NCBI RefSeq assembly: GCF_008001015.1
Contig: NZ_CP042862.1
Location: forward strand, 2,418,001-2,482,000
Origin: Serinicoccus profundi
GTDB lineage: Bacteria > Actinomycetota > Actinomycetes > Actinomycetales > Dermatophilaceae
Direction of reading: 5' to 3'
DNA: 64,000 nt
Made by a program: the position numbers and the translations under genes. Below are positions 28,277 to 36,208 of this stretch, piece after piece. Positions within the stretch are counted from its first letter, which is position 1; every line of letters begins with the position of its first letter. The notes under the pieces were generated by a model. That model saw nothing but the letters and a program-made list of their open reading frames with translations, was not told the origin of the DNA and made no database searches.

Positions 28277-29007
28277 TGGGCCGTCCACCCACCGTCCATC
28301 GTGTATGACGTGCCCGTCACCATCCCGGCGCCGTCGGAGGCGAGGAAGGCCACCAGCCCGGCGACCTCGTCGGGCTCGATGAGCCGCTTCACCGCCGAGC
28401 GGGTCAGCATGACCTTCTCCACGACCTCCTCCTCTCCGATCCCGTGCGTCGCGGCCTGGTCGGCGATCTGAGCCTCGACGAGCGGAGTCCGGACGTACCC
28501 CGGGTTGACGCAGTTGCTCGTCACGCCCTGCTGGGCGCCCTCCAGGGCGATGACCTTGGACAACCCCTCCAGCCCGTGCTTGGCCGACACGTAGGCCGAC
28601 TTGAAGGCCGAGGCGCGCAGCCCGTGCGCCGAGGAGACGTTGACGATGCGCCCCCACCCGCGGGCGTACATCCCCGGCAGCGCGGCCCGCGCCAGCAGGA
28701 ACGGCGCCTCGAGCATGAGCCGGTGGATCAGCCGGAAGTCCTCCGGCACGAACTCGTGCACCGGGGCGACCCGCTGCACCCCCGCGTTGTTGACGAGCAC
28801 GTCGCAGTCCACCGACGCCGTCTCCAGCGCCGGGGTGTCCGACAGGTCCACCACCCAGGGTCGGCCGTCGATCTCCTCAGCCAGGTCGGTGGCGGCCCGC
28901 TCGTCGCGGTCGGCCACCACGACCGTCAACCCGTCGGCCGCCAACCTGCGGCTGACGGCGGCGCCGATGCCGCTCGCCCCACCCGTCACGATCGCCGTGC
29001 GCGTCAT
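28273..29007 (-). CDS. bdhA: 3-hydroxybutyrate dehydrogenase (SDR)
   Basis: Interconverts (R)-3-hydroxybutyrate and acetoacetate with NAD+. The 244 residues carry TGGASGIG (residues 8-15), NNAGV, catalytic Ser in NVSSAHG and YVSAKHG (YxxxK). The HBDH-specific blocks are present: QRVAPVHEFVPEDFRLI, LMLEAPFLLARAALPGMYA, NPGYVRTPLVEAQIADQA and the ending MDGGWTAQ. These make the substrate call more specific than for most SDRs. The ATG at 29007 overlaps the TetR stop (ATGA), and its own stop overlaps the hydrolase start. Fits a pathway feeding acetoacetate to central metabolism. Confidence 0.9.
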   Translation of the reverse strand: MTRTAIVTGGASGIGAAVSRRLAADGLTVVVADRDERAATDLAEEIDGRPWVVDLSDTPALETASVDCDVLVNNAGVQRVAPVHEFVPEDFRLIHRLMLEAPFLLARAALPGMYARGWGRIVNVSSAHGLRASAFKSAYVSAKHGLEGLSKVIALEGAQQGVTSNCVNPGYVRTPLVEAQIADQAATHGIGEEEVVEKVMLTRSAVKRLIEPDEVAGLVAFLASDGAGMVTGTSYTMDGGWTAQ

Positions 29008-29639
29008 GTCTGCTCTCCATCCGTCGTCGTGGTGGGCGCCAGGGCGCCCTCGATCAGGGCCATCAGCTGCTCGAAGACCGGCTCGGGGATCTGGCCCTCC
29101 TGCTCCCACAGGACCCAGCGCATCCCGATGAGCTCACCGGCGCCCATGAGGGCCCAGGCCGCCACCATGGGGTCCAGCGTGCGGATCTCACCGCGCCCCA
29201 TGGCGGCGTCCAGGCCGGCGGCATACCCCGAGCAGATGTCGTCGTAGTGCGAGCGCATCACCTCGGGCGAGACGAACTCGGCCTGGCGGATGATGCGGTA
29301 GAGCGCGGGGTGCTCGGCGGTGAAGGCGAAGAAGGCGCGGAAGCCCTCCCGCTCGGCCTGAAGGCGGTCCGGTGCGGTCGAGGAGGCCTCGCTCATGGCC
29401 TGCCGCACCCGCCGCGACAGGTCGCGCACGACCTCGTCGAAGATCTCCTTCTTGCCGGTGAAGTGGACGTAGAACGTGCCGAGCGCCACCCCCGCGAGCT
29501 CGGTGATGCGCACGATCGAGGCGTCGGGGTAGCCGACGGTCGCGAAGACGTCCTCGGCCGCCTGCAGCAGCCGGGCCCTGGTGCGGGCGCCCCGGGCGGT
29601 GCGCGGTGCCGGGCGGGCGGTGCTCCCCTCCACGCTCAT
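29004..29639 (-). CDS. TetR-family regulator inside the liv-bdh operon
   Basis: 211 residues. The N-terminal TetR helix-turn-helix is clear (TRARLLQAAEDVFATVGYPD, then ITELAGVALGTFYVHFTGKK), followed by an all-helical ligand domain (FFAFTAEHPALYRIIRQAEF and AWALMGAGELIGMRWVLW). Regulators of this kind, next to acyl-CoA ligases and dehydrogenases, commonly sense acyl-CoA; here this is inferred. It is placed mid-operon between the ligase (TGATG overlap) and the dehydrogenase (ATGA overlap), so it is likely an autoregulator of the whole unit. A candidate operator is the palindrome at 36085-36093 before livJ. Confidence 0.88.
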   Translation of the reverse strand: MSVEGSTARPAPRTARGARTRARLLQAAEDVFATVGYPDASIVRITELAGVALGTFYVHFTGKKEIFDEVVRDLSRRVRQAMSEASSTAPDRLQAEREGFRAFFAFTAEHPALYRIIRQAEFVSPEVMRSHYDDICSGYAAGLDAAMGRGEIRTLDPMVAAWALMGAGELIGMRWVLWEQEGQIPEPVFEQLMALIEGALAPTTTTDGEQT

Positions 29640-31207
29640 CACTGCTCCTGACCCTGGACGGCCCTCGCGACGAGCTCCCGCACGGCGCCCTGGTCGATCT
29701 TGCCGATGCCGACGACCGGCAGCTCGGCGACGGTGATGATCCGCTCGGGCACCTTGAAGGCCGCCAGGAGCGACCGGCAGTGCTCGAGCAGGTCGCGCTC
29801 GTCGGTCGCCACCCCCGGTCGCAGGACGACCACGGCCACGCCCACCTCTCCCCACCGCTCGTGCGGTATGCCGACGACCGCGACCTGCGCGACCGCCGGG
29901 TGCCGGCGCAGGGTGGCCTCGACCTCGGCGGGCGCGACGTTCTCCCCTCCGCTGATGAAGATGTTGCGCAGCCGGTCCACGATGCGCAGGTAGCCCTGCT
30001 CGTCGCGGGTGGCGACGTCGCCGGTCCACAGCCACCCGTCGTGGAGCACGGCGGCGGTGGCCTCCTCGTCGTGCAGGTAGCCGGTGAACAGCCCCGGCCC
30101 GGAGACGAGCAGCTCGCCGGTCCCGGCACCCTCCACCCGCTCACCCGTGGCCGGGTCCGCGAGCGCCACCTCGACGTGCGGGTAGGGCACGCCGGCCCAG
30201 CCGGCCCGCTGGGTCGCCTCGTGCGGAGGCAGGCAGAGCACGTTGGGGCCGGCCTCGGTGAGGCCGTAGCCCTGGGTCAGGGCCACGCCGCGGGCGTGGA
30301 AGGTGCGCAGCAGCGGCGGCGGCATCGGCGCACCGCCCACCACCGCGCTGCGCAGGCTGGTGAGGTCGGCGTCGGCGAAGGCCGGGTGCTCGGCGAGCAG
30401 GAGGTAGTGCGTCGGCACCCCCATCATCGTGCTCACGCCGTGCTCGGGGATGAGGCTCAGCACGCGGCCGGGGTCGAAGGTGCGCTCCAGCACGACGGTC
30501 GCTCCGGTCCACCAGGCCAGCAACGGCTGGATGTTCCACCCGCCGGCGTGGAACTGCGGGAGCACCGAGAGCACGACGTCGCGCTCGGTGAGCTCCAGGG
30601 TGCGCGACAGCGAGAGGTTGGTCCACCAGCAGGTGCGGTGCGACAGGACCGCGGCCTTGGGCGCGCTCGAGCTCCCGGAGGTGAGCACGATGAGCAGCGG
30701 GTCCTCGTCGTGCACCGGGGCGACCGGCGCGGGCGGGCGTCGGGTGATGCCCCCGAGCACCCCGGGACGCCCCAGCTCGGTGAGGTATGCCGTCGGCACC
30801 GGGTGGACGAGCAGCGCACCCAGCTCGCGGGTCAGGGACCCCGTCTCCTCCTCGACGACGAGCAGCACCGGGTCGAGCAGCCGCACCTGCCGGGCGAGCT
30901 CGGCCGGGGCCAGCCGCCACGACAGCGGTGCGAGGGCGGCACCCACCCGGGCGCAGGCGAAGAAGAGCACGACGTGGTCGGCGCTGTTGCCCACGAGCGT
31001 GGCCACCCGCATACCGGAGCCGATGCCGGCGCCACGCAGCACCGTCGCCAGCACCTCGACCCGCCGCTCCACCTCGCCGTAGCTCAGCACGACGCCGCGG
31101 TCGACGATCGCCGCGTGGGAGGGGGCGATGCGGGCGCGGTCGGCGGGCCAGCGGCCCAGGGTGTGCTGCCCGTCGGCCACCGCGCCGCCGCTCGTCGTCG
31201 TGCTCAT
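29639..31207 (-). CDS. AMP-forming acyl-CoA synthetase (ANL superfamily)
   Basis: 522 residues. The P-loop-like AMP-binding motif is present but modified (IVLTSGSSSAPKAAVLSHR, about residues 172-190), the A5 motif is QGYGLTEAGPNV, A7 is GWLWTGDVAT, A8 is DRLRNIFISGGENVAPAEVE, and the A10 lysine sits in PVVGIGKIDQGAVREL. It activates a carboxylic acid to an acyl-CoA via an acyl-adenylate. Acid identity is not readable; neighbours (branched-chain-type importer, 3-hydroxybutyrate dehydrogenase) suggest a short-chain, hydroxy or aromatic acid. It overlaps LivM upstream (ATGA) and TetR downstream (TGATG). Confidence 0.88.
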   Translation of the reverse strand: MSTTTSGGAVADGQHTLGRWPADRARIAPSHAAIVDRGVVLSYGEVERRVEVLATVLRGAGIGSGMRVATLVGNSADHVVLFFACARVGAALAPLSWRLAPAELARQVRLLDPVLLVVEEETGSLTRELGALLVHPVPTAYLTELGRPGVLGGITRRPPAPVAPVHDEDPLLIVLTSGSSSAPKAAVLSHRTCWWTNLSLSRTLELTERDVVLSVLPQFHAGGWNIQPLLAWWTGATVVLERTFDPGRVLSLIPEHGVSTMMGVPTHYLLLAEHPAFADADLTSLRSAVVGGAPMPPPLLRTFHARGVALTQGYGLTEAGPNVLCLPPHEATQRAGWAGVPYPHVEVALADPATGERVEGAGTGELLVSGPGLFTGYLHDEEATAAVLHDGWLWTGDVATRDEQGYLRIVDRLRNIFISGGENVAPAEVEATLRRHPAVAQVAVVGIPHERWGEVGVAVVVLRPGVATDERDLLEHCRSLLAAFKVPERIITVAELPVVGIGKIDQGAVRELVARAVQGQEQ

Positions 31208-32358
31208 GGTCGGGCGCCGCCCACCGGAGCGGCCTGCTGGTCGTCGTCCACGTCCTCCAGCCTCTCAGCACCGGGCCGCTGGTCGCCAGAGCCGCGGTGC
31301 CGCGCGCCCCGCAGCCGGGTCACTGTGCCCGCCAGACCACCGGGCAGGAACATCACCACGAGCACGAACAACGTGCCGAGGATGAACATCGGCTCCGACA
31401 GCGGGATCCGCAACGGGGCCGGCAGGTCGTGCACCCACTCCGCCTGGGCGAGGACGGTGAGCCGCTGGTTGAGCAGGACGTAGAGCACCGCCCCCGCCAC
31501 CGCACCCCACCGGGACCCGACACCGCCGATGACGACCATGAGCAGCAGCGAGATGGTCAGCTCCGCGCTGACGATGTGGGGCACCGCGCCGGAGTTGAGG
31601 AGCAGGTGCACCATCCCCATCCCGATCGCGATGACCGACGCCGCGACGAAGATCGCCAGCTTGACGAGGAAGGGGCGCATGCCGAGCACGCGGACCCGCA
31701 GCTCGTTCTCGCGCACCGCCTCGGCGACGTGGCCGGCCCGGCTGCCCTGCACCCACGACACGAGCAGGAAGGTCAGGACGAGCGCGGCGAGCGCCAGCCA
31801 GTAGAGGTTGCGCGTGTCGGCGACGCCCACGAGGGCGGCGGGGACGTAGTCGGTCGGGAGCCGCAGCCCCTCCTCCCCGCCGGTCACCCGGCCCGGGTCG
31901 CGGCGCACGAGCACCGAGCCCGCCTGGGCGAAGGCCAGGGTCACCATGGCGAACGGGATCCCGGTCACCCGCAGGCTGACGGCGCCCAGGGCCAGGGAGA
32001 AGGCGACACCGGCGAGGAGCACCAGCAGCACCGAGGGCACGAGCCCCAGCTCCAGCTCGGACATGACGATGCCGAGCAGGTAGGCGCCGAAGCCGAAGTA
32101 GAGCGCGTGCCCGAAGGACAGGAGGCCGGCGACCCCGAGGAGCAGGTGGTAGGAGAGCGCCAGCGCGGCCATGACCATGGCGAGCGCGAGCAGGTGCAGG
32201 GTGCCGGGGGTGTAGGTCGGCCCCGGCAGCACCCCGGGCAGGTGCAGGTTGAGCAGCGGCAGGCAGGCGAGCAGCACCACGAGGGCGAGCGGCACCAGCC
32301 GGCCGACCCAGGCGCGGGCGCCCTGCGGGTATGCCGTGTCGGTCGCGGACGTGCTCAT
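31204..32358 (-). CDS. livM: Branched-chain amino acid-type ABC permease LivM
   Basis: 384 residues, about ten hydrophobic helices. LivM/LivH-type signatures include LSYHLLLGVAGLLSFGHALY and the later AVRENELRVRVLGMRPFLVK cytoplasmic loop with the EAA-like segment. It has an unusually long polar C-terminal tail of about 50 residues (HRGSGDQRPGAERLEDVDDD and on) with no known role. The start overlaps the LivH stop and the stop overlaps the ligase start, both as ATGA. With LivH it forms the channel; the substrate of HAAT systems ranges from amino acids to amides, urea and aromatic acids. Confidence 0.9.
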   Translation of the reverse strand: MSTSATDTAYPQGARAWVGRLVPLALVVLLACLPLLNLHLPGVLPGPTYTPGTLHLLALAMVMAALALSYHLLLGVAGLLSFGHALYFGFGAYLLGIVMSELELGLVPSVLLVLLAGVAFSLALGAVSLRVTGIPFAMVTLAFAQAGSVLVRRDPGRVTGGEEGLRLPTDYVPAALVGVADTRNLYWLALAALVLTFLLVSWVQGSRAGHVAEAVRENELRVRVLGMRPFLVKLAIFVAASVIAIGMGMVHLLLNSGAVPHIVSAELTISLLLMVVIGGVGSRWGAVAGAVLYVLLNQRLTVLAQAEWVHDLPAPLRIPLSEPMFILGTLFVLVVMFLPGGLAGTVTRLRGARHRGSGDQRPGAERLEDVDDDQQAAPVGGARP

Positions 32359-33230
32359 GCGCGCCTCCCCATCAGGCCGGAGGGCCGGGTGAGGAGCACC
32401 ACGGCCAGCAGCACCACGACCGCGAGGTCCCCGGTGCCCCAGAGGTAGTAGTTGGCGAACTGCTGCAGGAGGGCGACGAGCACCGAGGCGATGGCCGCCC
32501 CGGTGAGGCTGCCCAGTCCGCCGATGACGGTGACGATGAAGGCGAAGATGAGCAGCGTCTGCCCGAGCAACGGCGAGACGTAGCCGAAGTAGTGGCTGGC
32601 CAGCACCCCGCCCAGCCCCGCGGCGATCCCGCCGATGGTGAAGACGAGGGTGAAGGCGGTGCGGACGTCGATGCCGAGCGCGGTGACCATGGCGCGGTTC
32701 TCCACCCCGGCGCGGATGATCATGCCGTAGCGCGTGCGCTGCAGGAAGAGCACCATACCCAGCAGGACCAGCCCGGCGACGAGGATCGCGACGAAGCGGT
32801 CGTTGGGCACGTTGGCGCCGAGGATGTGCGTCGTGCGGCCCATCCAGGGCGGCCCGGAGATGAACTTCGGGTCGGTGCCCCAGATGCCGTCGAAGAGGGC
32901 GACCGCGGCCAGCCCGAGACCGACGGTGACGAGCACCTGCTCGATGTGCCGCTCGTAGAGCCGCTGGACGAGGAGCCGCTCGGTGAGCGCGGCGAAGACC
33001 GCGCCTGCGAGCGCCCCGACCAGCAGGGACGCGGCGAAGCCGGTCCAGGTCGTGGCGCCGAGTCGCGAGGCCACCTCGAAGCCGAGGAAGGCGCCGAGGG
33101 AGAGGAAGACGCCATGGGCGAAGTTGAGGACGTGCATGAGCCCGTAGATGAGGGACAGGCCCGAGGCGACGAGGAAGTAGATCGCCCCCAGCCCGACCCC
33201 GGTGAAGAGCAGCAGGATGACGGTGCTCAT
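32355..33230 (-). CDS. livH: Branched-chain amino acid-type ABC permease LivH
   Basis: 291 residues, about eight helices. The family start GVGLGAIYFLVASGLSLIYG and the first-helix sequence HVLNFAHGVFLSLGAFLGFE are diagnostic of LivH; the cytoplasmic coupling loop YGMIIRAGVENRAMVTALGID carries the EAA-like contact. Start and stop overlap livF and livM by ATGA. The operon supplies one LivH, one LivM, two ATPases and one receptor, a complete importer. Confidence 0.92.
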   Translation of the reverse strand: MSTVILLLFTGVGLGAIYFLVASGLSLIYGLMHVLNFAHGVFLSLGAFLGFEVASRLGATTWTGFAASLLVGALAGAVFAALTERLLVQRLYERHIEQVLVTVGLGLAAVALFDGIWGTDPKFISGPPWMGRTTHILGANVPNDRFVAILVAGLVLLGMVLFLQRTRYGMIIRAGVENRAMVTALGIDVRTAFTLVFTIGGIAAGLGGVLASHYFGYVSPLLGQTLLIFAFIVTVIGGLGSLTGAAIASVLVALLQQFANYYLWGTGDLAVVVLLAVVLLTRPSGLMGRRA

Positions 33231-34030
33231 GCGTGGTCCTCCCGGTCGGTGGTGGTGGCCGCCGCGCCGGGGGTGCCCGTGTCCCCGTGCACCCCGAGGA
33301 GCCGCTGGGTGAGGGCGTCGTCGGCGAGGAAGTCGGCCGCGGGCCCGTGGTGGACGCTGCGCCCGTCGGTGAGCACGACGGCGTGCTGCGCCAGGTCGCG
33401 CACGACCTGGAGGTTCTGCTCGACGAGCAGGACGGGCGCCACCTGCGCGGCGCGGGCCAGGACCCGGCTGACCTCCTGCACCAGCCGGGGCGCCAGGCCC
33501 TTGGTCGGCTCGTCGATGAGCAGGACCGTGTTGTCGTTGAGGAGGGCGCGGGCGAGGGAGACCATCTGCTGCTGGCCGCCGGAGAGGGTGCCCGCCGCCT
33601 GACCGCCGCGCTGCTTCAGCTCGGGGAAGAGGTCGTAGACGAGGTCGTAGCGGTGCTCGCTGCCGCGGCGCTCGGCGAGGCGGAGGTTGTCGGTGACGGT
33701 GAGGCCCGCGAAGACCTCCCGGTCCTCCGGCACGTAGCCCACGCCGCGCTGGACGATGACGTGGGTCTGCAGACCCACCAGGTCCGTGCCCTCGAGCTCG
33801 ATCGTGCCCGAACGTCCGATGAGGCCGAGGATCGCCTTGATGGTCGAGGTCTTGCCGACACCGTTGCGGCCGAGCAGCGCCGTCACGCCCACGGGGGCGA
33901 CGTCGAGGTCGACGTGCTCGACGACCTGCTGACCGGCGACGTGGGCCTGCAGGCCGCGGACCCGCAGCACGGGGTCGCCGACCGGGGGCTGCTCGGGGCG
34001 GACGGTTCCGCCCGGCTGTGTGCGCGTCAT
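33227..34030 (-). CDS. livF: Branched-chain amino acid-type ABC ATPase LivF
   Basis: 267 residues. Walker A GRNGVGKTST, Q-loop-region GVGYVPEDREVFAGLTV (the LivF-specific PEDR/VF sequence), signature LSGGQQQMVSLARAL, Walker B VLLIDEPTKGLAP and switch LVEQNL. An N-terminal extension of about 20 residues and a C-terminal tail of about 20 (GDTGTPGAAATTTDREDHA) exceed the E. coli protein. The starts and stops overlap livG and livH by 4 nt, which argues for tightly coupled translation. Confidence 0.92.
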   Translation of the reverse strand: MTRTQPGGTVRPEQPPVGDPVLRVRGLQAHVAGQQVVEHVDLDVAPVGVTALLGRNGVGKTSTIKAILGLIGRSGTIELEGTDLVGLQTHVIVQRGVGYVPEDREVFAGLTVTDNLRLAERRGSEHRYDLVYDLFPELKQRGGQAAGTLSGGQQQMVSLARALLNDNTVLLIDEPTKGLAPRLVQEVSRVLARAAQVAPVLLVEQNLQVVRDLAQHAVVLTDGRSVHHGPAADFLADDALTQRLLGVHGDTGTPGAAATTTDREDHA

Positions 34031-34830
34031 ACCGACTCTCCCAGGTAGGCGCTCTGCACGGTCGGGTCGGCCATGACGGCCTCCGGGGTGTCCAGGGCGA
34101 GGAGGTGACCGAAGTGGAGGACGGCCACCCGCTCGACGAGTCCGAGCAGGACCTCCATGTGGTGCTCGACCATGAGCACGGTGCAGCCGTGGTCGCGGTG
34201 CAGGCCGCGGATCACCTCGGTGAGGCTCGGGACGTCGCCCGAGGCGACGCCGGCCATCGGCTCGTCCAGGAGGACCACCTGCGGGTCGGTGGCCAGCAGC
34301 ATGGCGATCTCGAGCTTGCGCTTGTCACCGTGCGGCAGGTCGCCGGCACGGTGCTGCGAGCGGTGGGCCAGTCCCACCTCCTCGAGCAGCTCCCCGGCCC
34401 GCGTCGAGGCGGCATCGGTGCGGCGCGGCCGGGTGAACAGCGAGATGGCGTGGCCCTGGGTCACCTGGGCGGCCAGTCGGGCGTTCTCGTGCACGGTGAG
34501 ACCGGGGAAGAGCGAGGACGTCTGGAAGGTGCGGCCCAGGCCGGCGACCGCGCGCTGCGTGATACTGGCGCGGGTGACGTCGCGCCCGGCCAGGAGCACC
34601 TGCCCGGACGTCGGCTGGTGCACCCCGGAGACGAGGTTGAACAACGTCGTCTTGCCGGCGCCGTTAGGGCCGATGACCCCGACGATCTGACCGGTGGGGA
34701 CGGTGAAGGAGATGTCCTCCAGGATCTGCGCCCCGCCGATGCGCAGCGCGAGATCCCGGACCTCCAGGGCGGGGGCGGACGGCGCGCCGCCCGCCCCTCG
34801 TGCCTGGTCCGGTGGGGCGTATGCCGTCAC
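34027..34830 (-). CDS. livG: Branched-chain amino acid-type ABC ATPase LivG
   Basis: 267 residues. Walker A GPNGAGKTTLFNLVSG, the LivG sequence GLGRTFQTSSLFPGLTV, a signature region that is divergent (LPHGDKRKLEIAMLLA, in place of LSGGQQ), Walker B VVLLDEPMAGVASGD, switch VEHHMEVLLGL. The altered signature LPHGDKR is common in LivG. Start overlaps the livJ stop, and stop overlaps livF. Cytoplasmic energiser of the importer. Confidence 0.92.
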   Translation of the reverse strand: MTAYAPPDQARGAGGAPSAPALEVRDLALRIGGAQILEDISFTVPTGQIVGVIGPNGAGKTTLFNLVSGVHQPTSGQVLLAGRDVTRASITQRAVAGLGRTFQTSSLFPGLTVHENARLAAQVTQGHAISLFTRPRRTDAASTRAGELLEEVGLAHRSQHRAGDLPHGDKRKLEIAMLLATDPQVVLLDEPMAGVASGDVPSLTEVIRGLHRDHGCTVLMVEHHMEVLLGLVERVAVLHFGHLLALDTPEAVMADPTVQSAYLGESV

Positions 34831-36050
34831 TCGCCCGCGGCCTCCGGCGGCGCGACCTCGTCGGCGGGGACGGTGTCGATGACCTCGGGGACCCAGGCGT
34901 CACCGTCCTGCACGAGCTGGGCGGTGAACATGTCCTGGACGAGGGCGTGGTCGCCCTCGCGGATGGTCGTCGTGCCCTTGGGCCCCTCGAACTCCCAGCC
35001 CTCGAGCGCGTCGATCATCGCCGGGACGTCGTCGCCGCCACCCTCGGCCACGGCGTGGGCGATCATCTGGCCCGCGACGAAGCCGTCGACGGTGAACAGG
35101 TCGGGGGTGCCGCCCTCCTCGGTGACCGAGTCGACGAGCGCCTGGTTGACCTCGTTGTCCGGTGCGGTCGGGAAGTAGTGGGACAGGAAGGAGATCTGCT
35201 CGCCCGCGTCGCCGTAGGCCGCGAAGGTGGCGGAGTCGGCGAGGCCGGTGACGACCGGTGCCGCGTCGAAGACGTTCTGCTGGCTGAGGGACTGCCACAT
35301 GTTGCCCGCCGTCGCACCGGCCCACGCCACGAAGATGAGGTCGGGGTCCTCGTCGACGACCTGACGGGCGAAGCCGGTGAACTCGGTGGCGTCCTCGGGG
35401 ACGAGCACGCTCGCCACCTCGGCCCCCTCGCTGCCCAGGACCGCCTCGACCGCGGCGAGGTTGCCCTGGCCGAAGGCGTTGTCCTGGGCCAGCACGACGA
35501 CCTTGCCGGACTTGTCCTCCAGCATGGCCCCGGCCGTGGCGACGTCCTGGAAGCTCTGCCGGCCGGAGCGGAAGGTGAACTCGTTGACGCCGGTGACCGC
35601 GTCGGTCGCGGCCGGGCCGGAGATGTAGAGGACCTCGTTCTGGGCCGCCTGCTCGGCCATCGCCGTGGCGATGCCGGAGACGACGGTGCCGCCGAGGATC
35701 GAGTAGTCCTGGCCGATGAGGTCCTTGGCCGCGGCCACGGCGGTGTCGGGGTTGCCCGCGTCGTCGCGGTACTCCACCTCGATCGTCGTGCCGTCCACCT
35801 CACCGGTGCCGTCGGTGGCATAGTCGATCCCGGCCTCGAGGCCCTGCTTGTACTGCTCGCCGTAGGCCGCCAGCGGCCCGGTCTCGGAGTAGATGATGCC
35901 GACCTTGGCGGTGCCGCCCTGCGACTCCTCACCACCGTCGGCAGAGCCACCTCCCTCACCTCCGCCCGACGTCGAGGGGGCGCATCCGGCCACCGCGAGA
36001 GCTGCGGTGGCGGACATCAGGGCGATCAGGCGGATGGGGCGTGCGGACAC
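34827..36050 (-). CDS. Branched-chain amino acid-type substrate-binding lipoprotein LivJ-like
   Basis: 407 residues. Lipoprotein signal with lipobox VAGC (Cys near 23) and a Gly/Ser linker, then a type I periplasmic-binding fold: KVGIIYSETGPLAAYGEQYK, the VVSGIATAMAEQAAQNEVLY block, VLAQDNAFGQGNLAAVEAVL and a late VDGFVAGQMIAHAV. It is closer to receptors for amides or aromatic/short acids than to LivJ for leucine in the sense that it lacks the classic LivJ N-terminal sequence; the ligand is inferred from the operon only. GTG start at 36050 with AAGGAG at 9 nt. First gene of the nine-gene operon; promoter candidates lie at 36083-36106. Confidence 0.88.
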   Translation of the reverse strand: MSARPIRLIALMSATAALAVAGCAPSTSGGGEGGGSADGGEESQGGTAKVGIIYSETGPLAAYGEQYKQGLEAGIDYATDGTGEVDGTTIEVEYRDDAGNPDTAVAAAKDLIGQDYSILGGTVVSGIATAMAEQAAQNEVLYISGPAATDAVTGVNEFTFRSGRQSFQDVATAGAMLEDKSGKVVVLAQDNAFGQGNLAAVEAVLGSEGAEVASVLVPEDATEFTGFARQVVDEDPDLIFVAWAGATAGNMWQSLSQQNVFDAAPVVTGLADSATFAAYGDAGEQISFLSHYFPTAPDNEVNQALVDSVTEEGGTPDLFTVDGFVAGQMIAHAVAEGGGDDVPAMIDALEGWEFEGPKGTTTIREGDHALVQDMFTAQLVQDGDAWVPEVIDTVPADEVAPPEAAGE

Positions 36051-36084
36051 CTGGAGACACTCCTTCGTGCGTCGAACATGAAAG

Positions 36085-36093
36085 GTGATTCAC
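36085..36093 (-). promoter_or_regulatory. Palindrome GTGATTCAC between candidate -35 and -10 of the liv operon
   Basis: On the minus strand CTGACA (near 36105-36100) and TTTCAT or TTCATG 17 bp later form a plausible promoter about 30 nt before the livJ GTG. The perfect odd palindrome GTGAATCAC/GTGATTCAC sits between them, and ACGTT-N9-AACGT overlaps its edge. It is a fitting position for repression by the operon's own TetR. Not proven. Confidence 0.35.
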
Positions 36094-36208
36094 GTTTCGT
36101 GTCAGAACGTACGGCAGGCCGGGCAGGGTGTCAACGAGGGCAGGGCGTCGTGACCGGATCGTGACCGGCTCCCGAGGTATGTCGGTGCCGCGTGCCACGG
36201 TGTCGCCC

